From assembly GCA_937900725.1 (NCBI GenBank), contig CALCFP010000475.1, positions 1 to 7,508 on the forward strand: 7,508 bases of DNA, in the 5' to 3' direction. Position numbers and translations under genes: made by a program. The notes beneath the pieces are model-generated. The model had not been told where the DNA came from and made no database searches. It saw nothing but the letters and a program-made list of their open reading frames with translations. Below are positions 1-6,734 of this stretch, piece by piece. Position 1 is the stretch's first letter. The number at the start of each line of letters is the position of its first letter. The stretch comes from an uncultured Bacteroidota bacterium (GTDB lineage: Bacteria > Bacteroidota > Bacteroidia > Bacteroidales > SZUA-534).

Positions 1-85
1 CGGACAATAAGCAAGACCTTCAATCGATAGCCATCGGGCCACCGACCAATGTCTTTTGACTTATGCCTTTTGTCTTATACGCTTG
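1..85. other. Window edge and ispF downstream flank, no secure gene
   Basis: This is the sequence beyond the ispF stop codon. No complete gene fits. Two short open stretches run off the left edge and cannot both be real. One is a plus-strand frame ending at a TGA at 57-59. The other is a minus-strand frame with a TTG at 23-21 that would begin (M)KVLLIV. Neither is long enough to identify. The right half is taken up by the 7-base repeat listed separately. I see no convincing intrinsic terminator for ispF here. Confidence 0.6.
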
Positions 86-87
86 TC
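47..87. repeat. Degenerate heptanucleotide tandem repeat
   Basis: Read on the plus strand, the block divides into units caatgtc, ttttgac, ttatgcc, ttttgtc, ttatac and gcttgtc. The consensus is close to TTWTGNC with a period of 7; the fifth unit is one base short. The last unit runs into the ispF stop codon (TGA on the minus strand at 88-86). The repeat is imperfect, so this may be decayed or low-complexity intergenic sequence rather than a functional element. Confidence 0.55.
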
Positions 88-568
88 ATTCATTCTTCTG
101 AATCAGTACAACGGCATAGGCCGACATACCTTCCTCGCGTCCCTCAAAACCGAGTTTTTCGGTTGTAGTCGCCTTGATTGAGATGTCATCAATGTCAATC
201 CCGCACACCCCCGCCAGACAAGCCTGCATTTTAGGTATAAATTCCTTCACCTTTGGCCGTTGAAGGCAAATAGTGGAATCGATATTGTTGATGGAATAGC
301 CCTTGCCGGCAATTATGTCGATGGTCTTTTTCAGTATTATCTTGCTGTCGATATTTTCATACGTGGCCGATGTATCGGGAAAATGGTAGCCGATATCGCG
401 CATATTGGCGGCACCCAAAAGTGCATCACAAATTGCATGAATCAGCGTATCGCCATCTGAATGGCCCAACGGGCCTTTCGTGTGTGGAATCTCCATTCCG
501 CCGACAACCATTTTGCGGCCTTCCGTCAATTGGTGTACATCAAAGCCAAAACCGACACGTATTTTCAT
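86..568 (-). CDS. ispF: 2-C-methyl-D-erythritol 2,4-cyclodiphosphate synthase
   Basis: IspF converts 4-diphosphocytidyl-2-C-methyl-D-erythritol 2-phosphate to 2-C-methyl-D-erythritol 2,4-cyclodiphosphate and CMP, a step of the cytosolic MEP isoprenoid pathway. The 160-residue product has the normal family length. Visible motifs are GFGFDVH at 6-12, with D10 and H12 as expected metal ligands; GHSDGD at 35-40; H44 in TLIHAICDALLGA as the third metal ligand; DIGYHFPD at 58-65; and KATTTEKLGFEGR at 133-144. The frame can be extended to a TTG at 574, adding two residues, but the ATG at 568 gives the usual MKIRVGFGFDVH start and is chosen. It is the last gene of the porU-porV-ispF cluster, with a terminator-like hairpin just upstream. 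As I recall, P. gingivalis has the same order (PG0026-PG0028). No functional tie to secretion is implied. Confidence 0.97.
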   Translation of the reverse strand: MKIRVGFGFDVHQLTEGRKMVVGGMEIPHTKGPLGHSDGDTLIHAICDALLGAANMRDIGYHFPDTSATYENIDSKIILKKTIDIIAGKGYSINNIDSTICLQRPKVKEFIPKMQACLAGVCGIDIDDISIKATTTEKLGFEGREEGMSAYAVVLIQKNE

Positions 569-579
569 ATTCAAGTATT

Positions 580-614
580 AAAAAAGGGACCACGAAAAAA
601 CATCATAGTCCCTT
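580..614 (-). terminator. Intrinsic terminator-like hairpin between porV and ispF
   Basis: Read on the minus strand, AAGGGAC (614-608) and GTCCCTT (590-584) form a perfect 7-bp stem around a 17-base loop. The stem is followed directly by T residues, a run of six at 585-580 of which two lie in the stem. It begins about 20 bases after the porV stop and ends 11 bases before the ispF ATG. The shape fits a rho-independent terminator. Because ispF follows at once with no clear promoter of its own, partial termination (attenuation) seems more likely than a full stop. The large loop lowers confidence. Confidence 0.5.
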
Positions 615-633
615 CATCATTTTATTGCGAAAA

Positions 634-1824
634 TTAATTAGCCTCGTCCAAATTGATTGTCAGAGAAAAACGCCAAGTGTTCTTCAGCGGACTGTTTGAG
701 AAGTTGCCCGAAGGGATCAAATATGAAAAATCCAAACCCAACATTCTCATTTTCAAGCCAACACCTGCAGTAAAATATTTACGGTTACCTTTTTTTGCAT
801 TTTCATGGAAATAACCGAGACGGGCGGCAAACTGGTTGTTATACCAATATTCAGCACCAATTGAAGTTGTTATTTCCTGCATTTCTTCCTTGAATCCATC
901 TGGTGCGTCACCAAATGATTGGAACACACCTTGAATGATACCTACCTCATCGTCCTTGCCAGCCAAAATCACACGGTCACCTTGTGCATCCACAGAATCC
1001 TGATAATAGATTGGGGGCGTAGGAACCAACAGTTTGTTGAAATCAACAGTTGCTGTAACCTTGTTGTAACGGTCAAGATTTATGGTAAACGCGCCGCCAA
1101 TGCCAAGATTGGTCGGGATAAAGTTTTTAGTTTCAGCGGTATAGCCCAACTTTGCACCCAAATTACTGATACTGAAGCCTGCAGACCAATCGCAATCATA
1201 ATCTGCAACCTTAACTTTATCGTTATAATAGCCGTTGATATCGACAGCGAAAGACTTTCCACTATTGACTTGTTCCTGATCTTGTCCACCTTGACCTCCA
1301 GTCAAGTTCGAATATATGAAACGCCCAGCCAAGCCAAGTGAAAAGTTGTCTGACAACTTACGGTTGTAGGACAAGTCGAATGCTAACTCGTGAGGTGAGA
1401 AACTACCCATTGGGTTGCCATTATTGTCGGTAAAATTAACATTACCCATTGTAAAATAACGCAGACTCACGCCGACGGCTTGCATCTTGTCCAAACGATA
1501 ATAACCCGACACATATGCCAAATTCATATCGCTGATCAACTGGCGCAGCCATGGAACATAAGTGGCCGACAAGCCATATGGGGCTTCGACAAATGCCAAC
1601 TTAGACGAGTTCCAAATCTGTGCGTATGCATCTGGTGACAAGGCTATTCCCGCATCGCCCATTGCACCTGAACGGGAATCTGGAGCTATGCGCAAGAATG
1701 GCACGGCTGTATTGATTGCATTGACTTTATCGTCCTGACCTAATGTCTGGTTATAGTTTTGTGCGTTAGTGCCAAATGAGCAAAACACTGCCATAATTGG
1801 CAAAAAATAATGTAGTCTTTTCAT
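634..1824 (-). CDS. porV: Type IX secretion outer-membrane shuttle protein PorV (LptO)
   Basis: PorV is an outer-membrane beta-barrel of the FadL-like PorV/PorQ family. In the known system it accepts CTD-bearing cargo from the Sov/SprA translocon and carries it to the PorU-containing attachment complex. The 396-residue product has a signal peptide: K2-R3, a hydrophobic core at about 4-17, and likely cleavage near NAQ at 20-22. It then shows the family hallmark FLRIAPDSRSGAMGDAG at 43-59 and WNSSKLAF at 71-78. Many alternating amphipathic strands follow, ending in a strand-like WRFSLTINL near the C terminus. The length is close to that of P. gingivalis PorV (about 390). The frame extends to a TTG at 1845, but that codon is part of the -7 promoter element, so the ATG at 1824 is used. 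The gap to porU is 46 bases. Confidence 0.96.
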   Translation of the reverse strand: MKRLHYFLPIMAVFCSFGTNAQNYNQTLGQDDKVNAINTAVPFLRIAPDSRSGAMGDAGIALSPDAYAQIWNSSKLAFVEAPYGLSATYVPWLRQLISDMNLAYVSGYYRLDKMQAVGVSLRYFTMGNVNFTDNNGNPMGSFSPHELAFDLSYNRKLSDNFSLGLAGRFIYSNLTGGQGGQDQEQVNSGKSFAVDINGYYNDKVKVADYDCDWSAGFSISNLGAKLGYTAETKNFIPTNLGIGGAFTINLDRYNKVTATVDFNKLLVPTPPIYYQDSVDAQGDRVILAGKDDEVGIIQGVFQSFGDAPDGFKEEMQEITTSIGAEYWYNNQFAARLGYFHENAKKGNRKYFTAGVGLKMRMLGLDFSYLIPSGNFSNSPLKNTWRFSLTINLDEAN

Positions 1825-1842
1825 AATAAATAATTCACGTTG

Positions 1843-1850
1843 CAAATATA
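1843..1850 (-). promoter_or_regulatory. porV promoter -7 element (TATATTTG)
   Basis: On the minus strand TATATTTG matches the Bacteroidota -7 consensus TAnnTTTG exactly. Transcription would begin roughly 5-8 bases downstream, leaving a leader of about 12-15 bases before the porV ATG at 1824. No good -33 TTG is seen at the usual distance, so the promoter may be weak or depend on an activator. It suggests that porV can be transcribed separately from porU. It also rules against the TTG at 1845-1843 as a start codon. Confidence 0.55.
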
Positions 1851-1852
1851 GA

Positions 1853-1866
1853 AACTAATTTTAGTT
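1853..1866. promoter_or_regulatory. Palindrome next to porV -7 element (candidate operator)
   Basis: AACTAA, a two-base TT spacer, then TTAGTT gives a perfect inverted repeat with 6-base arms. It ends two bases upstream of the TATATTTG element, in the position where a repressor or activator would contact RNA polymerase. The site is A/T-rich and the arms are short, so chance is possible. Its centre lies 20 bases from the centre of the neighbouring palindrome at 1872-1887. Confidence 0.35.
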
Positions 1867-1870
1867 GGAA

Positions 1871-4800
1871 TTATTGTCTTGACAATATCATTTTGCCCGA
1901 CTTAAAGTTTTTTCCACTCTTGGCATTAATTTCCACTGTATAAATATAAATTCCGCAATCCAACAATTGTCCGTGATGTTGACAATTCCAATGTATTGGG
2001 GACGTGTCTCCCGATTCTCGCTTGTCCGTAAGGATGGCGACGGTACGTCCAGACAAATCACTTACAGTAATGGTAACGTCGATGTTTTCATTTGTCACAT
2101 TGTGGTTCACTACAAAATACGTATCCGAATTGGCAGGATTTGGATAATTGTACACACTGCCTATAGCCACCGAACTTTCGTCTTTAACAATGAAGGTGAT
2201 TTCCTTTTCCGAAGGATTATTGTAAATGTCCCAAGCCTTAAACGTCAAAGTATGCTCACCTTCGTCCAAATCATCAAAGCGAAACCGCACCTCACCCGAG
2301 TTGTACTGATCGACATATCCCTCATAATAATCGTTAAGAATCATCGTTGTACGCTGGTCATAGTCAAGGACAGCAGTAACATTGTGACCAATTCCATTAC
2401 CAGTAGTGTTAATGCCAGATTGGTCGAATAGTTTTGCTATCAAGACTGGATTATTGCCGACAACCGAGCCATCAACAAAGAACGTATCAGTGACAAACAA
2501 CTTGATTTCCGGGCCATCAACATCCAACATCGAAGCATTTAGAGGTGTCCCTCCTATGACAATTTCGGTGGAACAACCCGATATTTCCGCTTGTCCAACA
2601 GTGGCATAAAGGCTTATCTTTCCTTTGCCGAATGAATAATTGATGTCCTTCGGCATAATGAAACTGAAATCGAACTTGCCATCAACAATTGATGCCTTGC
2701 CTTGATACAAGACACTATTTTGCTCTTCAAAACCGATTACCGGCGAATCAGAATCATTGCCACGCGTGTAAGCAGTCACTGGCTTGTCAAATACAGTCAC
2801 ATAGAGCAAACCATTGTCGGCAATCGGCCTACCGTCGTTGTCAAAGGCATATCCTACAATATTTACGGTATCAACCGCTTTGATAGTATCGGGCGCGACA
2901 CTACCATCAACAGGCCGGCCGTTAACTTTTTCAACTTTTATGTTATTATTATAAGGATGAATCAGACGCAATGCAGGGTCGCCAAGCAACACAAAACTAC
3001 GTTTGTTTGCATTGTCTACCGGAAGTGTCGCATTTTTCGCATTCATGACCAAGTCGCCAAGACGCAAATGTTCTTTAGTTCCCTGAACATACAAGTTTCG
3101 GCAGAGTTCGTAGTTTTGATTGTCATACACCACCCTTGTCGTAGTAAAAACCGCAATAGCACCGCCAATAGTGTTCTTGTTGTTTGCCTTCAAGAAACAT
3201 TCACCAAAAGACACAACTGAATGGTCATCAAATTGCCCTGCCTCACAACTTGCCGTAATTACAAACGGAAGCCGTCCGGCATTATCGATGTTTTTGACAT
3301 CATTTGAAAGGAATATTGATTCATGTGCAATCTTTGAAGGATTGCTGTGACCGATATACTGCATTATGGCAGACCCCACAGCAAACTGTTTATTTATATC
3401 TTCAGTCACTTCTGGATATCTTGCTCCCGACGAGCCTGAGACTTGCTCATAAGCGTCAAGGTAAATCTTGTTCACATTATACTCCGGCGACACCGACTTT
3501 ATTGTCTTTGACAGATTTTCCGCGTCATAAACGAACGAGCCACCTTCTTCATCATCAGCGATAAATGTTATTACGTTCCGCCAACTGCCAGGCTCCTGAC
3601 TGAACAAATAACGACTAATCTTGTCAACCATCAACTGTGCCTCATCAGTAGTTGATGCAGGCAAACGGCCTACGCCGACATCGAGAGTACCAGACATTTC
3701 ACCTTCACCTTCGTCAAGCATGGCGAAGAAATCATCGCACACATAACTACTCGACTTCGACTCTGACGAGAGAGACTGATATGTGAGGATGAAATTACTG
3801 TTGGAATTAAGGATATTCTTGTTATCGTAAGTGCCATCACCGAAAAGGAGCAAATACTTGAAATCATCGCCCCTATCATAAAACATTTTGGCACAATTCC
3901 TTATTGCCGACACATCAGGTGTTCCACCTGAAAATTCATTGAAAATCTGCTGTTGCGTCAAAACCAACACATTGAATCCATCAACACTACGATGCATATC
4001 TGCCAACTCTTCAGCCTGACTCAAAAAGTCGGGATAAGATACTATCAACATATCAGGTGTCGGCGAGCCATGAATATTTTGGTTTTCAACCAAACCCAAA
4101 TCTTTGCCAGATATAATAGGCGAACGCAGATTTCCTGATTCAAATGCCACGAACTCACGTAATATCCCGTCGGCACTTGAAACAAAACTCGAAACCGAAC
4201 CATTTTTTTCAATGTTCATCAACTTTGGACTAGTAGGCACAGTTACATCAAGCACCAGCGGCGACCTTCCGCCATTTTTGATGTTGTATTTCACATAAGG
4301 TTCATTCTTTGACCGTAAATCACGAAAACACAATTGGTTTTTACCGTTATAAACCAATGATGCGCGTGCATTGACACATATTTTATCCATATATCCCTCA
4401 CACAATGTGCTTGGACTGAAGAATCCGTATCCAATATACATTCTCGATGACTTTGCATAGAAACCAAACAGCGCCGTGCAAAATTCGCCATACACATAAG
4501 AGTCGAATGGCTTGGAAACTGGCGCAGATGCCACTTGACGGCCTTGATATGTATATTTAAAATATGTAGAGTTAACGCCTGTTCCTTTATGCCCTGCCGA
4601 TGATGCAAACACCCTGACTTCTTCATTTTTATCAATATTCGGGATATAGAACAATGCAGAATCCATTCTATTGGTATTCAATCTGGAATCATACCATCTA
4701 CGTCCCGACAGGACCAAATTGCACTTGTCGTTTTCCATATATCCGTAACAATCGTACGAATCGACGACAACATTTGCCGGCAATTTTTCAGGCTTGGCAG

Positions 4801-5623
4801 TTTCCATTGGAAGTGCGCTTCCAAAATCAGAAGTCAGGAACAGATAGGTATAGTCGGAATAGCAGTGCTTTTCGTGAATGAGCATCGCCTTTTTATCATC
4901 ATACTTTAACACTGTAGGGCCCTCGACATAAAACATCATATAGTCGCCACTCCCGAAAACACCGTCAGAACCACTTTCCATTATCACCGGAATCTCGTTC
5001 AAGTCGTCAAAAACGTCATTTGAACAATAGTACGGCAATTGTCGGCCTCCATAACTGAACACCCTCGTGTTCTTTGGTTCTTGAAGACCTATCCTCTTCA
5101 AGTCATCATAAGTCAATTTATACACCCCCGAAGTATCAACCTTGATTTTGTACCACTTGCCAGAACTCAACATTGAGTTTTTACGGTCATGGCTATTGGA
5201 CATCCGGCGCACAGGCATCTTTTTCTCATCAATTTCAAATTGATATTCAGACAAAACCAAAATATCGCCATCGTCATTTTTCACAAATGGCGAAAAACTT
5301 AACTGCAATGACTTGTTCTTGCGAGTGGTTACAACCTTGGAATCAACAGACAAAACGGTATCTAGCGCTGACCATTGACACAGATTTCTTTCTGATTCCG
5401 ACAATTGGCGGAACTTGCAATTTCCGACCTTGACCGTCACATTTCCGCCATTGCCGTCTATTGGCACCATTAAATTATATAATAAAGGTGCACGCATGAC
5501 TTCATTATAATCCGACCAGCAACTATGCAAATCAACAGTTGACAATGAGCCAGAAACAAAAACCTGTGCATTTACGACAAGAACCCAAAAGATCAATAAA
5601 ACCGAAGGTATCACCTTAACCAT
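1871..5623 (-). CDS. porU: Type IX secretion sortase PorU (C25 gingipain-like cysteine peptidase)
   Basis: PorU is the surface-side peptidase that cleaves the CTD of T9SS cargo and, in P. gingivalis, transfers the cargo to A-LPS; it works with PorV, PorQ and PorZ. The 1250-residue product starts at an ATG with a signal peptide (core at about 4-18, likely cleavage near NAQ at 18-20). SGKWYKIKVDTSGVYKL at 154-170 is a module common to exported C25 proteins. The peptidase domain spans about 523-887: FGDGTYD at 594-600, the likely catalytic His in YIGHS (H759), the likely catalytic Cys in ITASCEAG (C793), and LLGDPALRL at 879-887. Ig-like regions follow at about 913-1010 and 1066-1146 (GINTTGNGIGH, then FKAWDIYNNPS). 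A T9SS-type CTD ends the protein (NYPNP at 1159-1163, SDLSGR, GIYIYTV). In studied PorU proteins this CTD is kept. It is somewhat longer than P. gingivalis PorU, about 1158 from memory. Confidence 0.96.
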   Translation of the reverse strand: MVKVIPSVLLIFWVLVVNAQVFVSGSLSTVDLHSCWSDYNEVMRAPLLYNLMVPIDGNGGNVTVKVGNCKFRQLSESERNLCQWSALDTVLSVDSKVVTTRKNKSLQLSFSPFVKNDDGDILVLSEYQFEIDEKKMPVRRMSNSHDRKNSMLSSGKWYKIKVDTSGVYKLTYDDLKRIGLQEPKNTRVFSYGGRQLPYYCSNDVFDDLNEIPVIMESGSDGVFGSGDYMMFYVEGPTVLKYDDKKAMLIHEKHCYSDYTYLFLTSDFGSALPMETAKPEKLPANVVVDSYDCYGYMENDKCNLVLSGRRWYDSRLNTNRMDSALFYIPNIDKNEEVRVFASSAGHKGTGVNSTYFKYTYQGRQVASAPVSKPFDSYVYGEFCTALFGFYAKSSRMYIGYGFFSPSTLCEGYMDKICVNARASLVYNGKNQLCFRDLRSKNEPYVKYNIKNGGRSPLVLDVTVPTSPKLMNIEKNGSVSSFVSSADGILREFVAFESGNLRSPIISGKDLGLVENQNIHGSPTPDMLIVSYPDFLSQAEELADMHRSVDGFNVLVLTQQQIFNEFSGGTPDVSAIRNCAKMFYDRGDDFKYLLLFGDGTYDNKNILNSNSNFILTYQSLSSESKSSSYVCDDFFAMLDEGEGEMSGTLDVGVGRLPASTTDEAQLMVDKISRYLFSQEPGSWRNVITFIADDEEGGSFVYDAENLSKTIKSVSPEYNVNKIYLDAYEQVSGSSGARYPEVTEDINKQFAVGSAIMQYIGHSNPSKIAHESIFLSNDVKNIDNAGRLPFVITASCEAGQFDDHSVVSFGECFLKANNKNTIGGAIAVFTTTRVVYDNQNYELCRNLYVQGTKEHLRLGDLVMNAKNATLPVDNANKRSFVLLGDPALRLIHPYNNNIKVEKVNGRPVDGSVAPDTIKAVDTVNIVGYAFDNDGRPIADNGLLYVTVFDKPVTAYTRGNDSDSPVIGFEEQNSVLYQGKASIVDGKFDFSFIMPKDINYSFGKGKISLYATVGQAEISGCSTEIVIGGTPLNASMLDVDGPEIKLFVTDTFFVDGSVVGNNPVLIAKLFDQSGINTTGNGIGHNVTAVLDYDQRTTMILNDYYEGYVDQYNSGEVRFRFDDLDEGEHTLTFKAWDIYNNPSEKEITFIVKDESSVAIGSVYNYPNPANSDTYFVVNHNVTNENIDVTITVSDLSGRTVAILTDKRESGDTSPIHWNCQHHGQLLDCGIYIYTVEINAKSGKNFKSGKMILSRQ
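1872..1887. promoter_or_regulatory. 16-base palindrome at the porU stop codon (candidate operator)
   Basis: TATTGTC, a two-base TT spacer, then GACAATA is a perfect inverted repeat with 7-base arms overlapping the last codons and stop of porU. It could fold as a 6-bp hairpin with a 4-base loop, but the stem is A/T-rich and no T run follows, so a terminator is unlikely. Its place 22 bases upstream of the porV -7 element, in tandem with a second palindrome, fits a protein-binding site better. Part of its sequence is constrained by porU codons. Confidence 0.4.
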
Positions 5624-5646
5624 AAAACCTTATTTTCGAAGCGTTA

Positions 5647-5677
5647 AAAATATAATTTCTTTTTTTTCGTTTCACAA
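5647..5677 (-). promoter_or_regulatory. porU promoter (-33 TTG / -7 TATATTTT)
   Basis: Read on the minus strand there is a TTG at 5677-5675, a 20-base spacer, and TATATTTT at 5654-5647. The latter is one base off the Bacteroidota -7 consensus TAnnTTTG. The spacing is as expected for this phylum. Transcription would start near 5641, giving a leader of about 18 bases before the porU ATG at 5623. The spacer contains a run of eight A residues (5667-5660). This promoter probably drives porU and, in part, porV and ispF. Confidence 0.5.
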
Positions 5678-5697
5678 TAAGCAAACTTCGGATTGAC

Positions 5698-5705
5698 TAT
5701 TTTTA
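5698..5705 (+). promoter_or_regulatory. Weak candidate -7 element for porP
   Basis: TATTTTTA is one mismatch from TAnnTTTG and is the best -7 candidate in the short gap upstream of porP. No TTG lies at the expected -33 distance. A start site near 5711 would leave about 7 bases before the ATG at 5718, or about 19 before the in-frame ATG at 5730. Low confidence. Confidence 0.25.
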
Positions 5706-5717
5706 TTGCCTCAATTT

Positions 5718-6668
5718 ATGCGGAAACAGATGTTCGGCAAAAATATCATTACGCTAGTGACAATAATGCATCTGCCATTAATGATGATAGCGCAAGATAG
5801 TCCTATCAGCCAATGGTGTAACAATGTGCTTACAAGCAATCCATCAATGGCGGGTTCGGCAGACAAACTGCGTATGAACGCATTTTATCGCAATCAATGG
5901 GCAAAAGCCGATGCCGGGTTCAACTACTACGGATTTACCGTAGATATGCCAGTCGCCAAAAACATGGGGTGTGGAATTGAACTGGCAAACGAACAAACTT
6001 CCGCATTTAACAAACCACGGATATTCTGCTCATACAGTTACCAGACACAGGCGACAAGGAACACCGCAATCAGATACGGGATGAAAATAGGTGTTCTTCA
6101 GGAATACGTCAACACATCAAAATTGTCATTTGAACAAGAAGAAAACATCACGTCAGAATCCTCGAAAATCAGGATAGACGGAGGCATCGGCATATCGGCC
6201 ATAACAAGCAAATTGTATATATCACTCGCAATTGAGCACCTTACCCGTCCTCAACAAGGAATATCCTCATCGGCCGAATCAAAAACCCCAATAAAATGGT
6301 CGTTAGGAGCAGGCTATATCCACAAAATCAAGACTCTGACACCAAAAAAAACAATGGAACTCATGCCTAATTTACTATTTCAGCGACAAGGCACACAACA
6401 AAATCTTCAATTAGGCGTTATAAGCCAAGTAAATTGGTTAATGACTGGAATGGCATGCAGAACGGGATTCGGGGAAAGTTGTCCTACATTATCCATATTA
6501 CTAGGTTACAAAAAGTTAGATTTAACTATTGCATATAATTACGATATAGACACGAACAGGAAAACAACGGGATCGGGAAATTCGCATGAGATTTCCATCA
6601 CCAAATTATTTGACAGAAAGCACAAAGAAAAACATAAGACGATAGAATGCCCGTCTTTTTTACGATAA
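5718..6668 (+). CDS. porP: Type IX secretion outer-membrane protein PorP (PorP/SprF family)
   Basis: PorP is an outer-membrane beta-barrel that associates with the periplasmic PorK/PorN ring of the T9SS; SprF paralogues act on particular cargo. The 316-residue product has a signal peptide with core at about 9-24 and likely cleavage at MMIA|QDSP (25/26). The family pattern follows: SPISQW at 28-33, NPSMAGS at 41-47 and FYRNQW at 56-61. Further on are alternating strand-like segments and GMKIGVLQEYVNTSKLSF at 121-138. The last strand ends at KLF (296-298), after which there is an 18-residue, highly charged tail. Starts: TTG 5706 overlaps the region expected to be the promoter; ATG 5718 is chosen; ATG 5730 is also possible and keeps the signal peptide. 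Being next to gldK favours true PorP over a general SprF paralogue. Confidence 0.9.
   Translation: MRKQMFGKNIITLVTIMHLPLMMIAQDSPISQWCNNVLTSNPSMAGSADKLRMNAFYRNQWAKADAGFNYYGFTVDMPVAKNMGCGIELANEQTSAFNKPRIFCSYSYQTQATRNTAIRYGMKIGVLQEYVNTSKLSFEQEENITSESSKIRIDGGIGISAITSKLYISLAIEHLTRPQQGISSSAESKTPIKWSLGAGYIHKIKTLTPKKTMELMPNLLFQRQGTQQNLQLGVISQVNWLMTGMACRTGFGESCPTLSILLGYKKLDLTIAYNYDIDTNRKTTGSGNSHEISITKLFDRKHKEKHKTIECPSFLR
6636..6661 (+). terminator. Intrinsic terminator-like hairpin at the 3' end of porP
   Basis: AAGACG (6636-6641) and CGTCTT (6652-6657) form a perfect 6-bp stem around a 10-base loop. They are followed by T residues through 6661, a run of six of which two are in the stem. The hairpin lies within the last codons of porP, whose stop is at 6666-6668. 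It is positioned to end porP transcripts before gldK, although a 6-bp stem is modest and readthrough is likely. Confidence 0.45.
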
Positions 6669-6693
6669 TGGGTATTATGTTTAGGTTTTTGTT

Positions 6694-6701
6694 TATATTT
6701 G
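6694..6701 (+). promoter_or_regulatory. gldK promoter -7 element (TATATTTG)
   Basis: TATATTTG matches the Bacteroidota -7 consensus TAnnTTTG exactly and lies in the 66-base gap between porP and gldK. A start site near 6707 would give a leader of roughly 28 bases, A-rich before the ATG at 6735, as is common in this phylum. No clear -33 TTG is present at the usual distance. The same octamer precedes porV. Confidence 0.5.
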
Positions 6702-6734
6702 TCGTTGCAAAAAATATTATTAAAAGAAACTTCT

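Noticed and set aside
1..23. Minus-strand frame from TTG 23 reading (M)KVLLIV to the window edge, which could be the start of the next gene after ispF
   Set aside because: Fewer than eight codons, a non-ATG start and a competing plus-strand frame; it cannot be supported without the left flank.
3..59. Plus-strand open frame of 18 codons ending at TGA 57-59, possibly the C terminus of a convergent gene
   Set aside because: Too short to recognise and overlaps the heptanucleotide repeat; equally likely to be chance.
1872..1887. The 16-base palindrome as a porU terminator
   Set aside because: The stem is A/T-rich with a minimal loop and no T run follows; an operator-like role fits better.
2702..3220. 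Plus-strand open frame of 172 codons (and similar ones at 1967-2431, 3304-3564 and 919-1341)
   Set aside because: They lie wholly antisense to porU or porV, have no family resemblance and no promoter context; they are shadows of the real coding frames.
5674..5684. 11-base match ACAATAAGCAA shared with positions 4-14
   Set aside because: A few 11-base matches are expected by chance in 7.5 kb, and the flanks do not extend the match.
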